NCBI GenBank assembly: GCA_030917025.1
Contig: JAUPVN010000093.1
Location: 1 to 9,514, forward strand
Reading direction: 5' to 3'
DNA: 9,514 bases
Source of the DNA: Patescibacteria group bacterium
Lineage (GTDB): Bacteria > Patescibacteriota > Saccharimonadia > Saccharimonadales > CAIOMD01
Under the pieces are notes generated by a model. That model was not told where the DNA came from and made no database searches. It saw only the letters and a program-made list of their open reading frames with translations. The position numbers were made by a program, and so were the translations under genes. Below, piece by piece: positions 1 to 5,166 of this stretch. The stretch's first letter is position 1, and every line of letters begins with the position of its first letter.

Positions 1-66
1 ACTACTTTTAGTCGTTCTGGGGCAAGGTGCGGGGATTGCAGACATGCAATCCCGTTCGAATCCCCA
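1..66. repeat. tRNA-associated structured repeat, copy A (right end only)
   Basis: Non-coding. A perfect 9-bp hairpin (GGGATTGCA 32-40, loop GACA, TGCAATCCC 45-53) is followed at once by GTTCGAATC (54-62), a T-loop-like motif on the plus strand, i.e. opposite to the neighbouring minus-strand tRNA-Ser(CGA). The preceding GGCAAGGTGC (21-30) resembles GGCAAGGGTGCC in copy B. Minus-strand sequence between the terminator and this end (GCTATGAAGGAT) is also shared with copy B (GCTAAGAAGGAT), so A and B are paralogues over at least 60 bp. The left end lies outside the window. Function is unknown. Confidence 0.5.
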
Positions 67-94
67 ATAATCTCAAGTATAAATATCCTTCATA

Positions 95-112
95 GCCCCA
101 GAATAATGGGGC
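95..112 (-). terminator. Hairpin downstream of tRNA-Ser(CGA)
   Basis: GCCCCA (95-100) pairs with TGGGGC (107-112) around a 6-nt loop, 9 nt beyond the tRNA CCA on the minus strand. There is no clear U-run, so it may be a terminator or a 3' processing/stability hairpin. The same hairpin with a different loop sits at the same place behind tRNA-Ser(TGA) at 2855-2872, which supports a real role. Confidence 0.5.
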
Positions 113-121
113 GACAATGGA

Positions 122-211
122 TGGCGGAGAGAGAGGGATTCGAACCCTCGGTACCGTTGCCGGCACACTGCTTTTCGAGAGCAGCTCCTTCAACCACTCG
201 GACACCTCTCC
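122..211 (-). tRNA. tRNA-Ser (anticodon CGA)
   Basis: Complete class II tRNA. The acceptor stem GGAGAGG pairs with UCUCUCC (one G-U), with discriminator G73 and an encoded CCA. The D stem is UCC/GGA, the anticodon stem CUGCU/AGCAG carries loop CUCGAAA (anticodon CGA, reads UCG), the long variable arm is UGCCG-GCAA-CGGUA, and the T-loop is UUCGAAU with GAGGG/CCCUC stems. A TATAAT (plus-strand 220-225) lies 8 nt before the 5' end and is the likely -10 box. No clear -35 is seen. Confidence 0.97.
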
Positions 212-219
212 ATAGTTAC

Positions 220-225
220 ATTATA
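220..225 (-). promoter_or_regulatory. -10 box of tRNA-Ser(CGA)
   Basis: Minus-strand TATAAT is placed 8 nt upstream of the tRNA 5' end. The truncated paralogue at 339-402 has the same hexamer at the same 8-nt distance (411-416), with spacers GTAACTAT versus GTGACCAT. This shows that the promoter was copied with the gene. Confidence 0.6.
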
Positions 226-338
226 CTTGGTTCGAATCTAGGGGATTTCGACCCACCTCCGGCGGGCCCGTCGCAACATCTTTGCAAAACTAGTTTGCAA
301 GAGTTGGCTCCCTTGCGAAATGCCACAGGCATTTCTCA
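226..338. repeat. tRNA-associated structured repeat, copy D
   Basis: Non-coding segment joined to the truncated tRNA-Ser at its T-arm. It contains two perfect hairpins: TTGCAAA-actag-TTTGCAA (282-300) and GAAATGCC-aca-GGCATTTC (317-335). The second has the same ACA loop and CC/GG closing pairs as the 11-bp hairpin of copy E (1246-1270). A GCAAA/TTTGC hairpin recurs in copies B, C and E. Near its other end are GGTTCGAATC (229-238) and GGGATTTCGACCC (242-254), both T-arm-like. GC content is clearly higher than in the genes around it. Function is unknown. Confidence 0.45.
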
Positions 339-402
339 CCTCGGTACATTGCTGCACACTTGTTTTCGAGACAAGCCAATTCAACCACTCTTGCACCTCT
401 CC
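339..402 (-). pseudogene. Truncated tRNA-Ser(CGA) paralogue with compensated stems
   Basis: Aligns with the 5' two-thirds of tRNA-Ser(CGA) from the identical GGAGAGG acceptor strand up to the 5' strand of the T stem (ACCGAGG), and then runs into repeat copy D. The anticodon loop CUCGAAA is unchanged. The differences preserve pairing: D stem CAA/UUG instead of UCC/GGA, anticodon stem CUUGU/ACAAG instead of CUGCU/AGCAG, and variable stem UGCA/UGUA with the same GCAA loop. No matching T-loop, 3' acceptor strand or CCA follows, so it cannot form a normal tRNA. A -10 box (TATAAT, 411-416) is kept. It is either a decaying duplicate or the 5' domain of a tRNA-like non-coding RNA. Confidence 0.7.
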
Positions 403-451
403 ATGGTCACATTATAACGGGTTCTTTTTGCTAAAATATATTTTGTAATCA

Positions 452-480
452 TTATCAAACACAAAAACTAAGGCTATAAT
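452..480 (+). promoter_or_regulatory. nadD promoter, probably giving a leaderless mRNA
   Basis: A perfect TATAAT (475-480) lies 17 bp after TTATCA (452-457, 4 of 6 matches to TTGACA). The ATG at 488 is only 7 nt past the -10 box, which is where transcription should begin. No Shine-Dalgarno sequence fits in that space. Confidence 0.6.
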
Positions 481-487
481 ATTAACA

Positions 488-1075
488 ATGAACGATAATA
501 GCCAATCAATAATAATTTTTGGGGGATGTTTTAACCCACCAACGCTTGCGCACCAAGAAATTATAAAATCTTGTCTTAATTTACCAAATTTTAAAGAAGT
601 TTGGCTAATGCCTTCTGCTAGTGGCTACAGCAAAAAAATTAATACAAAAGACACAGAGCGTATCACTATGCTACATCTTGTAAAGCATTATCATTTTAAT
701 AATAACCCCAGGCTTGTAATATCAGATTTTGAACTTAATAATCCTCATCTAAAAGAGACTTACCACACAGTAGATGCATTATCTTTAAAGCATAAAACAA
801 GCACTTTTTGGTACGCTTTTGGGGCAGATTCTTATACAGATATGCCAAACTGGGGCAGGGGTAAACAATTACAAACAGGGCTAAACTTAATTATTTTTAA
901 AAGAGGCAAAATAAACCCACCAAATTCAAATAATGTAATTCCTCTATATATATTTAAATATTCAGGTTTGTCATCTACCAAGGCCCGTGACGCCGTTGTA
1001 AATAATCTAAATTTGAGTAACCACGTTAGCCCCTACATTGGCCAATATATCAAAGCAAATAACCTCTACATATAG
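488..1075 (+). CDS. nadD: Nicotinate-nucleotide adenylyltransferase (NadD-like)
   Basis: A 195-residue cytoplasmic nucleotidyltransferase of the HxGH superfamily. NadD joins nicotinate mononucleotide and ATP to give deamido-NAD, the central step of NAD synthesis. The N-terminal GGCFNPPTLAH (about residues 12-22) is the nucleotide-binding strand-loop-helix; the usual H-x-G-H is T-L-A-H here, so the first His and the Gly are replaced. GADSYTDMPNW near residue 112 matches the family's G-D-...-W segment. SSTKAR (about 162-167) is the ISST-x-(I/A)R motif that binds the ATP phosphates. Length is normal for NadD (about 190-215). It stands alone between tRNA genes, with a promoter directly at the start codon. 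Specificity for NaMN over NMN or another CTP/ATP-transfer substrate is inferred. Confidence 0.85.
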   Translation: MNDNSQSIIIFGGCFNPPTLAHQEIIKSCLNLPNFKEVWLMPSASGYSKKINTKDTERITMLHLVKHYHFNNNPRLVISDFELNNPHLKETYHTVDALSLKHKTSTFWYAFGADSYTDMPNWGRGKQLQTGLNLIIFKRGKINPPNSNNVIPLYIFKYSGLSSTKARDAVVNNLNLSNHVSPYIGQYIKANNLYI

Positions 1076-1081
1076 ATTATT

Positions 1082-1113
1082 ATGCCTGCGGTCGTGCCTT
1101 CGAATATGCGGGG
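1082..1113. repeat. Inverted tRNA-Arg T-arm copy (copy F)
   Basis: ATGCCTGCGGTCGTGC (1082-1097) matches copy E (1268-1283) at 15 of 16 bases. From GGTCGTGC onward (1090) it continues through TTCGAAT (1099-1105) into GCGGGGT, which follows the 3' half of tRNA-Arg but on the plus strand, opposite to the gene. It lies beyond the terminator of the duplicated tRNA-Arg 3' end, in the same relative position that copy E has to the intact gene. Confidence 0.5.
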
Positions 1114-1120
1114 TATATGG

Positions 1121-1164
1121 CCAAACAAAAAAGCCGTTCACAAGCGAACGGCTTTTTTGTTTGG
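1121..1164. terminator. Strong bidirectional terminator
   Basis: A perfect 19-bp inverted repeat, CCAAACAAAAAAGCCGTTC (1121-1139) and its complement (1146-1164), with a 6-nt loop. The GC core GCCGTTC/GAACGGC is flanked by T6 on both strands, so it can stop nadD on the plus strand and any minus-strand transcript from the tRNA side. Its right arm runs into the CCA of the duplicated tRNA-Arg 3' end, suggesting it is the original terminator of that tRNA copy. Confidence 0.85.
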
Positions 1165-1188
1165 TACACCCGGCGCGATTCGAACGCA
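1161..1188 (-). pseudogene. Duplicated 3' end of tRNA-Arg
   Basis: These 28 bp are identical to 1344-1371 of the intact tRNA-Arg locus: CCA, discriminator A, acceptor 3' strand, T-stem 3' strand, T-loop UUCGAAU and four bases of the 5' T stem. Beyond this the tRNA body is missing and replaced by hairpin-rich DNA (1189-1270). The distance to the intact copy is 183 bp. Such a copy is what site-specific integration at a tRNA gene or a tandem duplication would leave. Confidence 0.85.
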
Positions 1189-1290
1189 GTAGCATAATAT
1201 GCTCGCAAACGGCCAGGGCCTATTTGCTCGGCCAAGCAATGAAAACATGAATACCCACAGGGTATTCATGCCTACGGTCGTGCGTAATAT
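1189..1290. repeat. tRNA-associated structured repeat, copy E
   Basis: Non-coding, with three consecutive stem-loops: AGCATA/TATGCT (1191-1203), GCAAA-c-GGCC-ag-GGCC-ta-TTTGC (1205-1227) and CATGAATACCC-aca-GGGTATTCATG (1246-1270, 11 perfect pairs). It ends with CGGTCGTGCGT (1275-1285), identical on the plus strand to the variable/T-arm bases GGTCGTGCGT of the minus-strand tRNA-Arg next to it. The order of hairpins, with a GCAAA/TTTGC stem followed by a longer stem and a T-arm-like end, parallels copies B, C and D although the bases differ. Function is unknown. Confidence 0.5.
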
Positions 1291-1303
1291 ATACAATAAT
1301 TAA

Positions 1304-1344
1304 AACAACTTTAAAACCCCACTCTAAAGGTGGGGCTCAAAAGT
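1304..1344 (-). terminator. Terminator of tRNA-Arg
   Basis: On the minus strand directly after the tRNA CCA: GCCCCAC-ctttaga-GTGGGG followed by TTTTAAAGTTGTTTTAATT. The core stem is 1317-1322 with 1330-1335, and an outer AACTTT/AAAGTT stem extends it. The U-rich tail fits intrinsic termination. Confidence 0.75.
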
Positions 1345-1421
<77 letters not shown>

Positions 1422-1483
1422 ATAACATCGCTACTATAACAGATGCAGGTAAAATAATAAATATCTAAATTAACTTAAAATAC

Positions 1484-2407
1484 TTAAAATTTCAATTTTG
1501 CCGATAGCTTATCTACTGGATCTTGATGTTTTTGATCGTATGGAACATGTTTACCAATAATTTCAGTAATTTGGTCTACAGATGACGGCTCAGTATAAAG
1601 GGTTAGGGGCATCATAAACCGTTTACGAGAAATTAACTGTATATAAGGCAAACCAGTTGTTTCTATTGTAGAAAAGCTTTTAAAATCGTTATATAAATGA
1701 AGTTTTTCATCTGTGTATACGCCTTCACTAGTTAGTCTATACTGAACGGTTCTTGGTTTAGCAGAACCATAAATAGTAAACACGGCACCAAGCACTATAA
1801 CCGCAAAAGAAGATATAAGCTCTTGTGTAAATATATAAATAATTGCCGCAATTACTATTGCAACGCCTATAACAGCAAAATGCCAATAAGATGGCTTTTC
1901 GTGTGCAATAAATTCAGAAGCCGTCCATGATGCAAGCTCAACGCTGAGATCTTCGTCTGTTTCTTGCTCATCTACATTATTTTGGCTAGATAGTGTACCG
2001 GGGGCTGGGTTAGATTGCGCCGTAACTGGCACCTCCTGTTCGTTACTGGCCACCTGGGAGGGCTGCAAAAGTTGTTTTGCCTTTAGAGGTGCTTGTAAAT
2101 CTACCGCCTCTTTTGTGGCAATATTATTTTCTGGTAAAACACTGGGTGGCTCGGGTAAAGAAGAGTTATCAACACTGCTTGCGGGCGGGTTTGATATATC
2201 ATTTGTCTGAGTAGTCTGCTGCGGTTGAACTGGGGGTAAGCTAGGGGCAATAGGCGTTTGTTGCTGTGGCTGGTTAGTGGGCAAGCCTGTGGGTTGCGCA
2301 AAAGATTGTGGGCCTTGAACGATTTGTTGTGGTAAATTATTGGGCTGAACCACCTGTTGCGGCTGCTGGGGAGGTGACGCTGGGGTTAGTTGTTGTTTTT
2401 GATCCAT
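1484..2407 (-). CDS. Pro/Gln-rich protein with two membrane helices and a C-terminal soluble domain
   Basis: 307 residues; the family is not named with certainty. Residues 1 to about 155 are low-complexity, rich in Pro, Gln, Asn and Ser, and probably disordered. W161 and the HEKPSYWHF segment (169-177) lead into two helices, about 178-194 and 198-215, separated by a very short turn (TQEL). The remaining 90 residues look like a compact beta-rich domain (YRLTSEGVYTDEKLHLYNDFKS), similar in feel to bacterial PH-like domains that follow a membrane hairpin. This layout fits a conserved CPR membrane protein. The long N-terminal tail is probably cytoplasmic, as no signal peptide is present. A TACAAT (2417-2422) 9 nt upstream of the ATG may be the promoter, giving a very short leader. 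No terminator is apparent before tRNA-Arg. Confidence 0.7.
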   Translation of the reverse strand: MDQKQQLTPASPPQQPQQVVQPNNLPQQIVQGPQSFAQPTGLPTNQPQQQTPIAPSLPPVQPQQTTQTNDISNPPASSVDNSSLPEPPSVLPENNIATKEAVDLQAPLKAKQLLQPSQVASNEQEVPVTAQSNPAPGTLSSQNNVDEQETDEDLSVELASWTASEFIAHEKPSYWHFAVIGVAIVIAAIIYIFTQELISSFAVIVLGAVFTIYGSAKPRTVQYRLTSEGVYTDEKLHLYNDFKSFSTIETTGLPYIQLISRKRFMMPLTLYTEPSSVDQITEIIGKHVPYDQKHQDPVDKLSAKLKF

Positions 2408-2458
2408 ATTATGTTTATTGTACTACAACCATAAGCAAAATTGCAGAACCTTAAATAA

Positions 2459-2650
2459 TTATTCACTAAACCAGTTGATACTAGCCATAAGATTATAAAT
2501 TAACTTCATTTTTTGTTCCGACAACTTTACTAATTCTTCTAGGGCTTGCCTATTTTCTGGGGTAACTGCTTCTTGGGCTAACTTTTCATATTTTTTTACT
2601 AATAATGCTTCTTGCGTAAGTGCATCGCTAAAATCTGCTATATTTGCCAC
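2459..2650 (-). CDS. Small all-helical protein, function unknown
   Basis: 63 residues starting at GTG (2648-2650), supported by AAAGGGAG (2658-2665) 7 nt upstream. The sequence is almost entirely helix-forming. One helix spans about residues 6-28 (DALTQEALLVKKYEKLAQEA), a Pro-Glu-Asn turn sits near 31-33, and a second helix covers about 34-58 with regular Leu/Ile spacing. This suggests a helical hairpin or a short coiled coil reminiscent of half of a ferritin-like bundle, but no metal-ligand pattern is visible. It lies 51 bp upstream of the two-TM protein gene on the same strand and may share a transcript with it. No signal peptide or membrane segment is seen. Confidence 0.65.
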   Translation of the reverse strand: MANIADFSDALTQEALLVKKYEKLAQEAVTPENRQALEELVKLSEQKMKLIYNLMASINWFSE

Positions 2651-2700
2651 TATGCTACTCCCTTTAATAACTTATTCTTAAAATTCTAGGGAGACGCAGG

Positions 2701-2722
2701 ATGGCGGAGAGGGTGGGATTCG
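2701..2722 (-). pseudogene. Duplicated 3' end of tRNA-Ser(TGA)
   Basis: These 22 bp are identical to 2881-2902: CCA, discriminator G, acceptor 3' strand, T-stem 3' strand and part of the T-loop (CGAAU). It breaks off inside the T-loop, where the sequence changes from GATTCGAA to GATTCGCC. The distance to the intact tRNA is 180 bp, almost the same as the 183 bp at the tRNA-Arg locus. Confidence 0.8.
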
Positions 2723-2832
2723 CCTTATCCAGGCAAAAGAAAAATACTTTTGCTAGGATAACCCTAAACAGCTTTCGACTGTTTAGGGCAAGGGTGCCGG
2801 GGTCTGCCCCCGCAGGCAGACCCGTTCGAATC
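2717..2832. repeat. tRNA-associated structured repeat, copy B
   Basis: A 116-bp non-coding unit bounded by GATTCGCCTT on the left and GTTCGAATC on the right, so GATTCG/CGAATC forms short terminal inverted repeats. Inside are three perfect stems. The first nests TTATCC/GGATAA outside GCAAAAG/CTTTTGC (2725-2761). The second is CCCTAAACAG-ctttcga-CTGTTTAGGG (2762-2788, 7-nt loop). The third is GGGTCTGCC-cccgca-GGCAGACCC (2800-2823). GGGTGCCGG before the last stem resembles the variable arm of the neighbouring tRNA-Ser(TGA), inverted. Copy C shares GATTCGCCTT, a 19-bp core (2735-2753 here) and CCCTAAA. Confidence 0.6.
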
Positions 2833-2854
2833 TTTTGCTTAGCAATCCTTCTTA

Positions 2855-2872
2855 GCCCCATTTTAATGGGGC
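2855..2872 (-). terminator. Hairpin downstream of tRNA-Ser(TGA)
   Basis: GCCCCA (2855-2860) pairs with TGGGGC (2867-2872), loop TTTTAA. It has the same stem and position as the hairpin behind tRNA-Ser(CGA), followed on the minus strand by GCTAAGAAGGAT. It lacks a U-run, so termination is plausible but not certain. Confidence 0.5.
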
Positions 2873-2881
2873 AACGAAATA

Positions 2882-2971
<90 letters not shown>

Positions 2972-2981
2972 ACATTGCTTC

Positions 2982-2987
2982 ATTATA
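2982..2987 (-). promoter_or_regulatory. -10 box of tRNA-Ser(TGA)
   Basis: Minus-strand TATAAT lies 10 nt before the tRNA 5' end, inside AT-rich DNA. No convincing TTGACA-like element is found 16-18 bp further upstream. Confidence 0.55.
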
Positions 2988-3030
2988 CTATAAAAATTTT
3001 CTAATAAAGAGATAAATAACAAGCAGCATA

Positions 3031-3130
3031 GATTCGCCTTGTGGTAAAAGAAAAATACTTTTGCCAAGTAAACCCTTTTAGGGCTAAAGGTCGGCCATCA
3101 GCAGACTTGCTGTTGACGTTCGAATAATCC
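3031..3130. repeat. tRNA-associated structured repeat, copy C
   Basis: Paralogue of copy B. It begins with GATTCGCCTT (3031-3040), contains the identical 19-bp core AAAAGAAAAATACTTTTGC (3046-3064) forming a stem-loop, and has CCCTTTTAGGG where B has its 10-bp stem, so this stem has collapsed. It then has CAGCA-gact-TGCTG (3099-3112) and the terminal GTTCGAAT (3118-3125). AAGGTCGG (3087-3094) and TTGACG (3113-3118) match the variable-arm bases of the adjacent tRNA-Ser(GCT) (AGGTCGG...TTGACG), in inverted orientation. Unlike B, no tRNA 3' fragment precedes GATTCG. Confidence 0.55.
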
Positions 3131-3140
3131 TACATCTATC

Positions 3141-3177
3141 AAATAAAATATCCCAGACAAGCTGGGGCATTTTATTT
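3141..3177 (-). terminator. Terminator of tRNA-Ser(GCT)
   Basis: On the minus strand the tRNA CCA runs straight into AAATAAAATGCCCCAGCTTG and then TCTGGGATATTTTATTTG. CCCAG/CTGGG forms the core (3152-3166) and the outer AAATAAAAT/ATTTTATTT arms (3141-3149, 3169-3177) also pair, leaving a U-rich 3' side typical of an intrinsic terminator. Confidence 0.75.
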
Positions 3178-3269
3178 GGCGGAGGAGGAGGGATTCGAAC
3201 CCTCGCGTCAAGTTGCCCCGACCTAACGATTTAGCAAACCGTCCCCTTCAGCCTCTTGGGTACTCCTCC
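3177..3269 (-). tRNA. tRNA-Ser (anticodon GCT)
   Basis: Complete 93-nt class II tRNA with encoded CCA. The acceptor is GGAGGAG/CUCCUCC with G73, the anticodon stem ACGGU/AUCGU (one G-U) has loop UUGCUAA, anticodon GCU (reads AGC/AGU), the long variable arm is built on GUCGGGGCAACUUGAC, and the T arm is GAGGG-UUCGAAU-CCCUC. Two TATAAT-like boxes lie upstream; the farther one (CTGATATAATTTAGG, about 27 nt away) is the better placed. Confidence 0.97.
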
Positions 3270-3328
3270 AAATTATATATGTAACCGACCTAAATTATAT
3301 CAGTATAAACATCGCAATAAAAGAGCAA

Positions 3329-4000
3329 TTACGGGGTGCGGGCAAATGCAACAACACTAACGCTAGCCGCACCAGCAGCGTATAGTACCTTGGTACAGGC
3401 TTCAATGGTTGCACCCGTTGTAACAACGTCATCAATTAAGACAATGTTTTTAGAATTAATTTTTGCCCCATCCCTTATAGCAAAAGCATTTTTTAACTGA
3501 GCTTTGCGCTGAGCCCTGTTTGCGCCTACTTGGCTAGTAGATGTAACTCTATCTAAAGTAGCAACAGGCTTAAGGCTTCTTAATATGCCAAAATCTTTTG
3601 CAAGCATTTTTGTATGATCAAAACCGCGCTGCCTAACATGTTTTGGTAAAGTGGGTACCCAAGTTAAAACACTATTTTGTTCTAAGTACGGTAACCATAA
3701 ATCCATCACGAAAGCAATATTCTTAGAAGCGGCTTGCTTACAATCAAACTTATATGCACGCATTAATTTTTTGGCGACTCCTTCGTAAGAAAGTGCCGTA
3801 TAAACGTGTTTAAGCGCTCTCGGGCTGTTATGAACAGAGCAGGGCGTATGGGCTTTAGTTGCTTTTGCACAAACGTAGCAAATACTTGGCAGTTGTGTTG
3901 TACCAAAAGCACATTCTTTGCAAAAAACCGCGCCAGGCCTACTGCAGCCAATACAGTAATGAGGGGCGATTAATCCAATTGTTGTGTCAAATATGCTCAT
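3329..4000 (-). CDS. comF: ComF family protein (zinc finger plus phosphoribosyltransferase fold)
   Basis: 223 residues from the ATG at 3998-4000. An in-frame ATG at 4051 would add 17 residues that are not family-like, so the shorter start (MSIFDTTIGL) is preferred. ComF proteins are cytoplasmic and needed for natural transformation in several bacteria, acting after DNA uptake with the ComFA helicase and DprA. Near the N-terminus is a cysteine cluster C-x2-C ... C-x2-C ... C-x2-C ... C (HYCIGC, VFCKEC, ICYVC, TPC), the ComF double zinc ribbon. The C-terminal half has the PRTase signature IVLIDDVVTTGAT (about 187-199), with the two Asp of the PRPP-binding loop present. Before it lies RGFDHTKMLAKDF, a typical ComF segment. 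CATAAT (4010-4015) sits 9 nt upstream of the start and may be a -10 box. Confidence 0.9.
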   Translation of the reverse strand: MSIFDTTIGLIAPHYCIGCSRPGAVFCKECAFGTTQLPSICYVCAKATKAHTPCSVHNSPRALKHVYTALSYEGVAKKLMRAYKFDCKQAASKNIAFVMDLWLPYLEQNSVLTWVPTLPKHVRQRGFDHTKMLAKDFGILRSLKPVATLDRVTSTSQVGANRAQRKAQLKNAFAIRDGAKINSKNIVLIDDVVTTGATIEACTKVLYAAGAASVSVVAFARTP

Positions 4001-4059
4001 GTTGTAATAATTATGTTGTAAATAGTAACGCGTATATTGTAGCGTATGCATTATTAAGC

Positions 4060-4065
4060 TATAAT
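4060..4065 (+). promoter_or_regulatory. -10 box for the hsp20 gene
   Basis: TATAAT (4060-4065) with TTGTAG (4037-4042) 17 bp before it as a weak -35. The transcript would carry a leader of about 50 nt ending in GGAGGG (4114-4119). No CIRCE inverted repeat is seen, and no stem clearly covers the ribosome-binding site. Confidence 0.45.
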
Positions 4066-4123
4066 CTCATGTAAAGACAAAAAATCAAATAAATAGCTGC
4101 AATAAATAACCGTGGAGGGTAAC

Positions 4124-4597
4124 ATGGCACGAAGAAATGCAGACGATGATCTGTTAATAGAAGACGAACTAACTGCTGCGTTTTTAGGAGACGATGATTT
4201 TTCGACTACTAACAACAATGGCGGGCAACAGCCCGTACAACCAGAAGAAGAGTGGGACGAAAACGAGGCAATCTTGGGCCAACTTGCCGTAGATGTATAC
4301 GAAACTAAAGAAAAGCTAGTTGTAAAGGCACGCACCGCTGGGGTTAATAAGAACGATCTAGACGTTAGCATTGCAGACAACACGCTTTCTATAAAAGGTA
4401 CCCTTAGCGCAGGTGGAGAAGAAGACGTACAAAACTATCACTTGCAGGAATGCTATTGGGGCGAGTTCTCACGTAGTTTGGTTTTGCCAGTGCCAGTTAA
4501 AGAAGATGAGATACAAGCTGTATTAAAAGATGGTGTTCTAACAATTAGCTTTACAAAAACTCAGCAAGACACAGTTAAAAAGATCCAAGTTTTATAA
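4124..4597 (+). CDS. hsp20: Hsp20/alpha-crystallin small heat-shock protein
   Basis: 157 residues. ATG 4124 is chosen because GGAGGG (4114-4119) sits 4 nt before it; an in-frame GTG at 4112 overlaps this site and is less likely. Small heat-shock proteins bind unfolding proteins without ATP and form oligomers in the cytoplasm. The first 45 residues are acidic and unordered (DDDLLIEDE, EEEWDE). The alpha-crystallin domain runs from about residue 50 to 148, with AVDVYETKEKLVVKARTAGV, NDLDVSIADNTLSIKG, GEFSRSLVLPVPV and the closing ILKDGVLTISF-like strand (VLKDGVLTISFTK) containing the family's G-V-L. The C-terminal tail ends VKKIQVL, whose I-x-V resembles the oligomerising I-x-I/V motif. It stands alone, divergent from comF and convergent with the pilin operon. 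Confidence 0.93.
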   Translation: MARRNADDDLLIEDELTAAFLGDDDFSTTNNNGGQQPVQPEEEWDENEAILGQLAVDVYETKEKLVVKARTAGVNKNDLDVSIADNTLSIKGTLSAGGEEDVQNYHLQECYWGEFSRSLVLPVPVKEDEIQAVLKDGVLTISFTKTQQDTVKKIQVL

Positions 4598-4607
4598 AAT
4601 TTAAAAC

Positions 4608-4648
4608 TATTTAAAAAACCGCCCTATTATGTGGCGGTTTTTTAAATA
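4608..4648. terminator. Bidirectional terminator between hsp20 and the pilin operon
   Basis: A perfect 16-bp inverted repeat, TATTTAAAAAACCGCC (4608-4623) and its complement (4633-4648), with a 9-nt loop. The CCGCC/GGCGG core is flanked by T6 on each strand, so it can end both convergent transcripts. Confidence 0.88.
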
Positions 4649-4670
4649 CAAAATAATATTAATTGCTAAG

Positions 4671-5099
4671 CTAATCGCCAGTTACGCTACCAAGCACAAA
4701 CTTAACTATTATTTGAGACAAAGCCACAATTACTAAACCGATTAAGGCATAAAGAATTGTATTTTTTGCATTACCAACTTTGGTAGTATCGCCAGCCGCA
4801 GTTATATACTGAAAACCACCATAAATTATCATAATAACGGCCACAACACCAACTATCCAAGAAAAAATATTAATAACTAAGGCAACAATTTCATTTACTT
4901 TTTCTGAAGATTCTTGTTTATTAACAGTACAGTCTGGGGTAGCACCACCAACTGGCGCCTCTAAGCTAGTGCCCGCACAAAGGCTTTTGTCTATATCTGC
5001 CTGAGCATTCGCAACAAAATTTGCAGATAATGCTACCGATGGTAGCAAAAAAGCAAAAATGCTTACAAACGAGATTGTTAATATTTTAATTTTTTTCAT
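4671..5099 (-). CDS. VirB2/T4SS_pilin-like membrane protein 6
   Basis: 142 residues, last gene of the operon. An N-terminal signal peptide (KKIK followed by a hydrophobic run, then SVALSANFVANAQA) leads to a short outer segment with two Cys (SLCAGT, PDCTV). The pilin core follows: one helix around 72-95 (VINIFSWIVGVVAVIMIIY), the GGFQYITAAGDTTKVGNAKNT loop, and a second helix around 115-137 (ILYALIGLVIVALSQIIVKFVL). Proteins of this type (VirB2/TrbC, Pfam T4SS_pilin) polymerise in or across the membrane as part of type IV secretion-like machines. AAAGGA precedes the ATG by 6 nt. A 67-nt gap separates it from the gene before, with TTTACA 17 bp ahead of a poor -10, so its own promoter is possible. 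It is the closest paralogue of the gene at 5167-5559. Confidence 0.85.
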   Translation of the reverse strand: MKKIKILTISFVSIFAFLLPSVALSANFVANAQADIDKSLCAGTSLEAPVGGATPDCTVNKQESSEKVNEIVALVINIFSWIVGVVAVIMIIYGGFQYITAAGDTTKVGNAKNTILYALIGLVIVALSQIIVKFVLGSVTGD

Positions 5100-5166
5100 T
5101 ATATTTTCCTTTATTTATATACCTATTTTTAACACAACCATTAGTTAAATGTAAATACTATTATGC

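Noticed and set aside
226..402. A self-splicing intron inside a tRNA-Ser gene
   Set aside because: The 5' exon is recognisable, but no 3' exon (T-loop half, CTCTCC acceptor strand, CCA) follows before the next tRNA. The 110-bp segment is also too short for a group I intron and lacks its core motifs.
106..417. Open frames of 60-103 residues across the tRNA regions, with strings such as GFEPSVPLPA or RVRIPLSPP
   Set aside because: These are translations of tRNA-Ser genes and the repeats around them; the strings come from the T-arm, variable arm and acceptor bases.
4072..4123. RNA thermometer or CIRCE operator controlling hsp20
   Set aside because: The GGAGGG site has no good complementary stretch in the roughly 50-nt leader, and no TTAGCACTC-type inverted repeat is seen.
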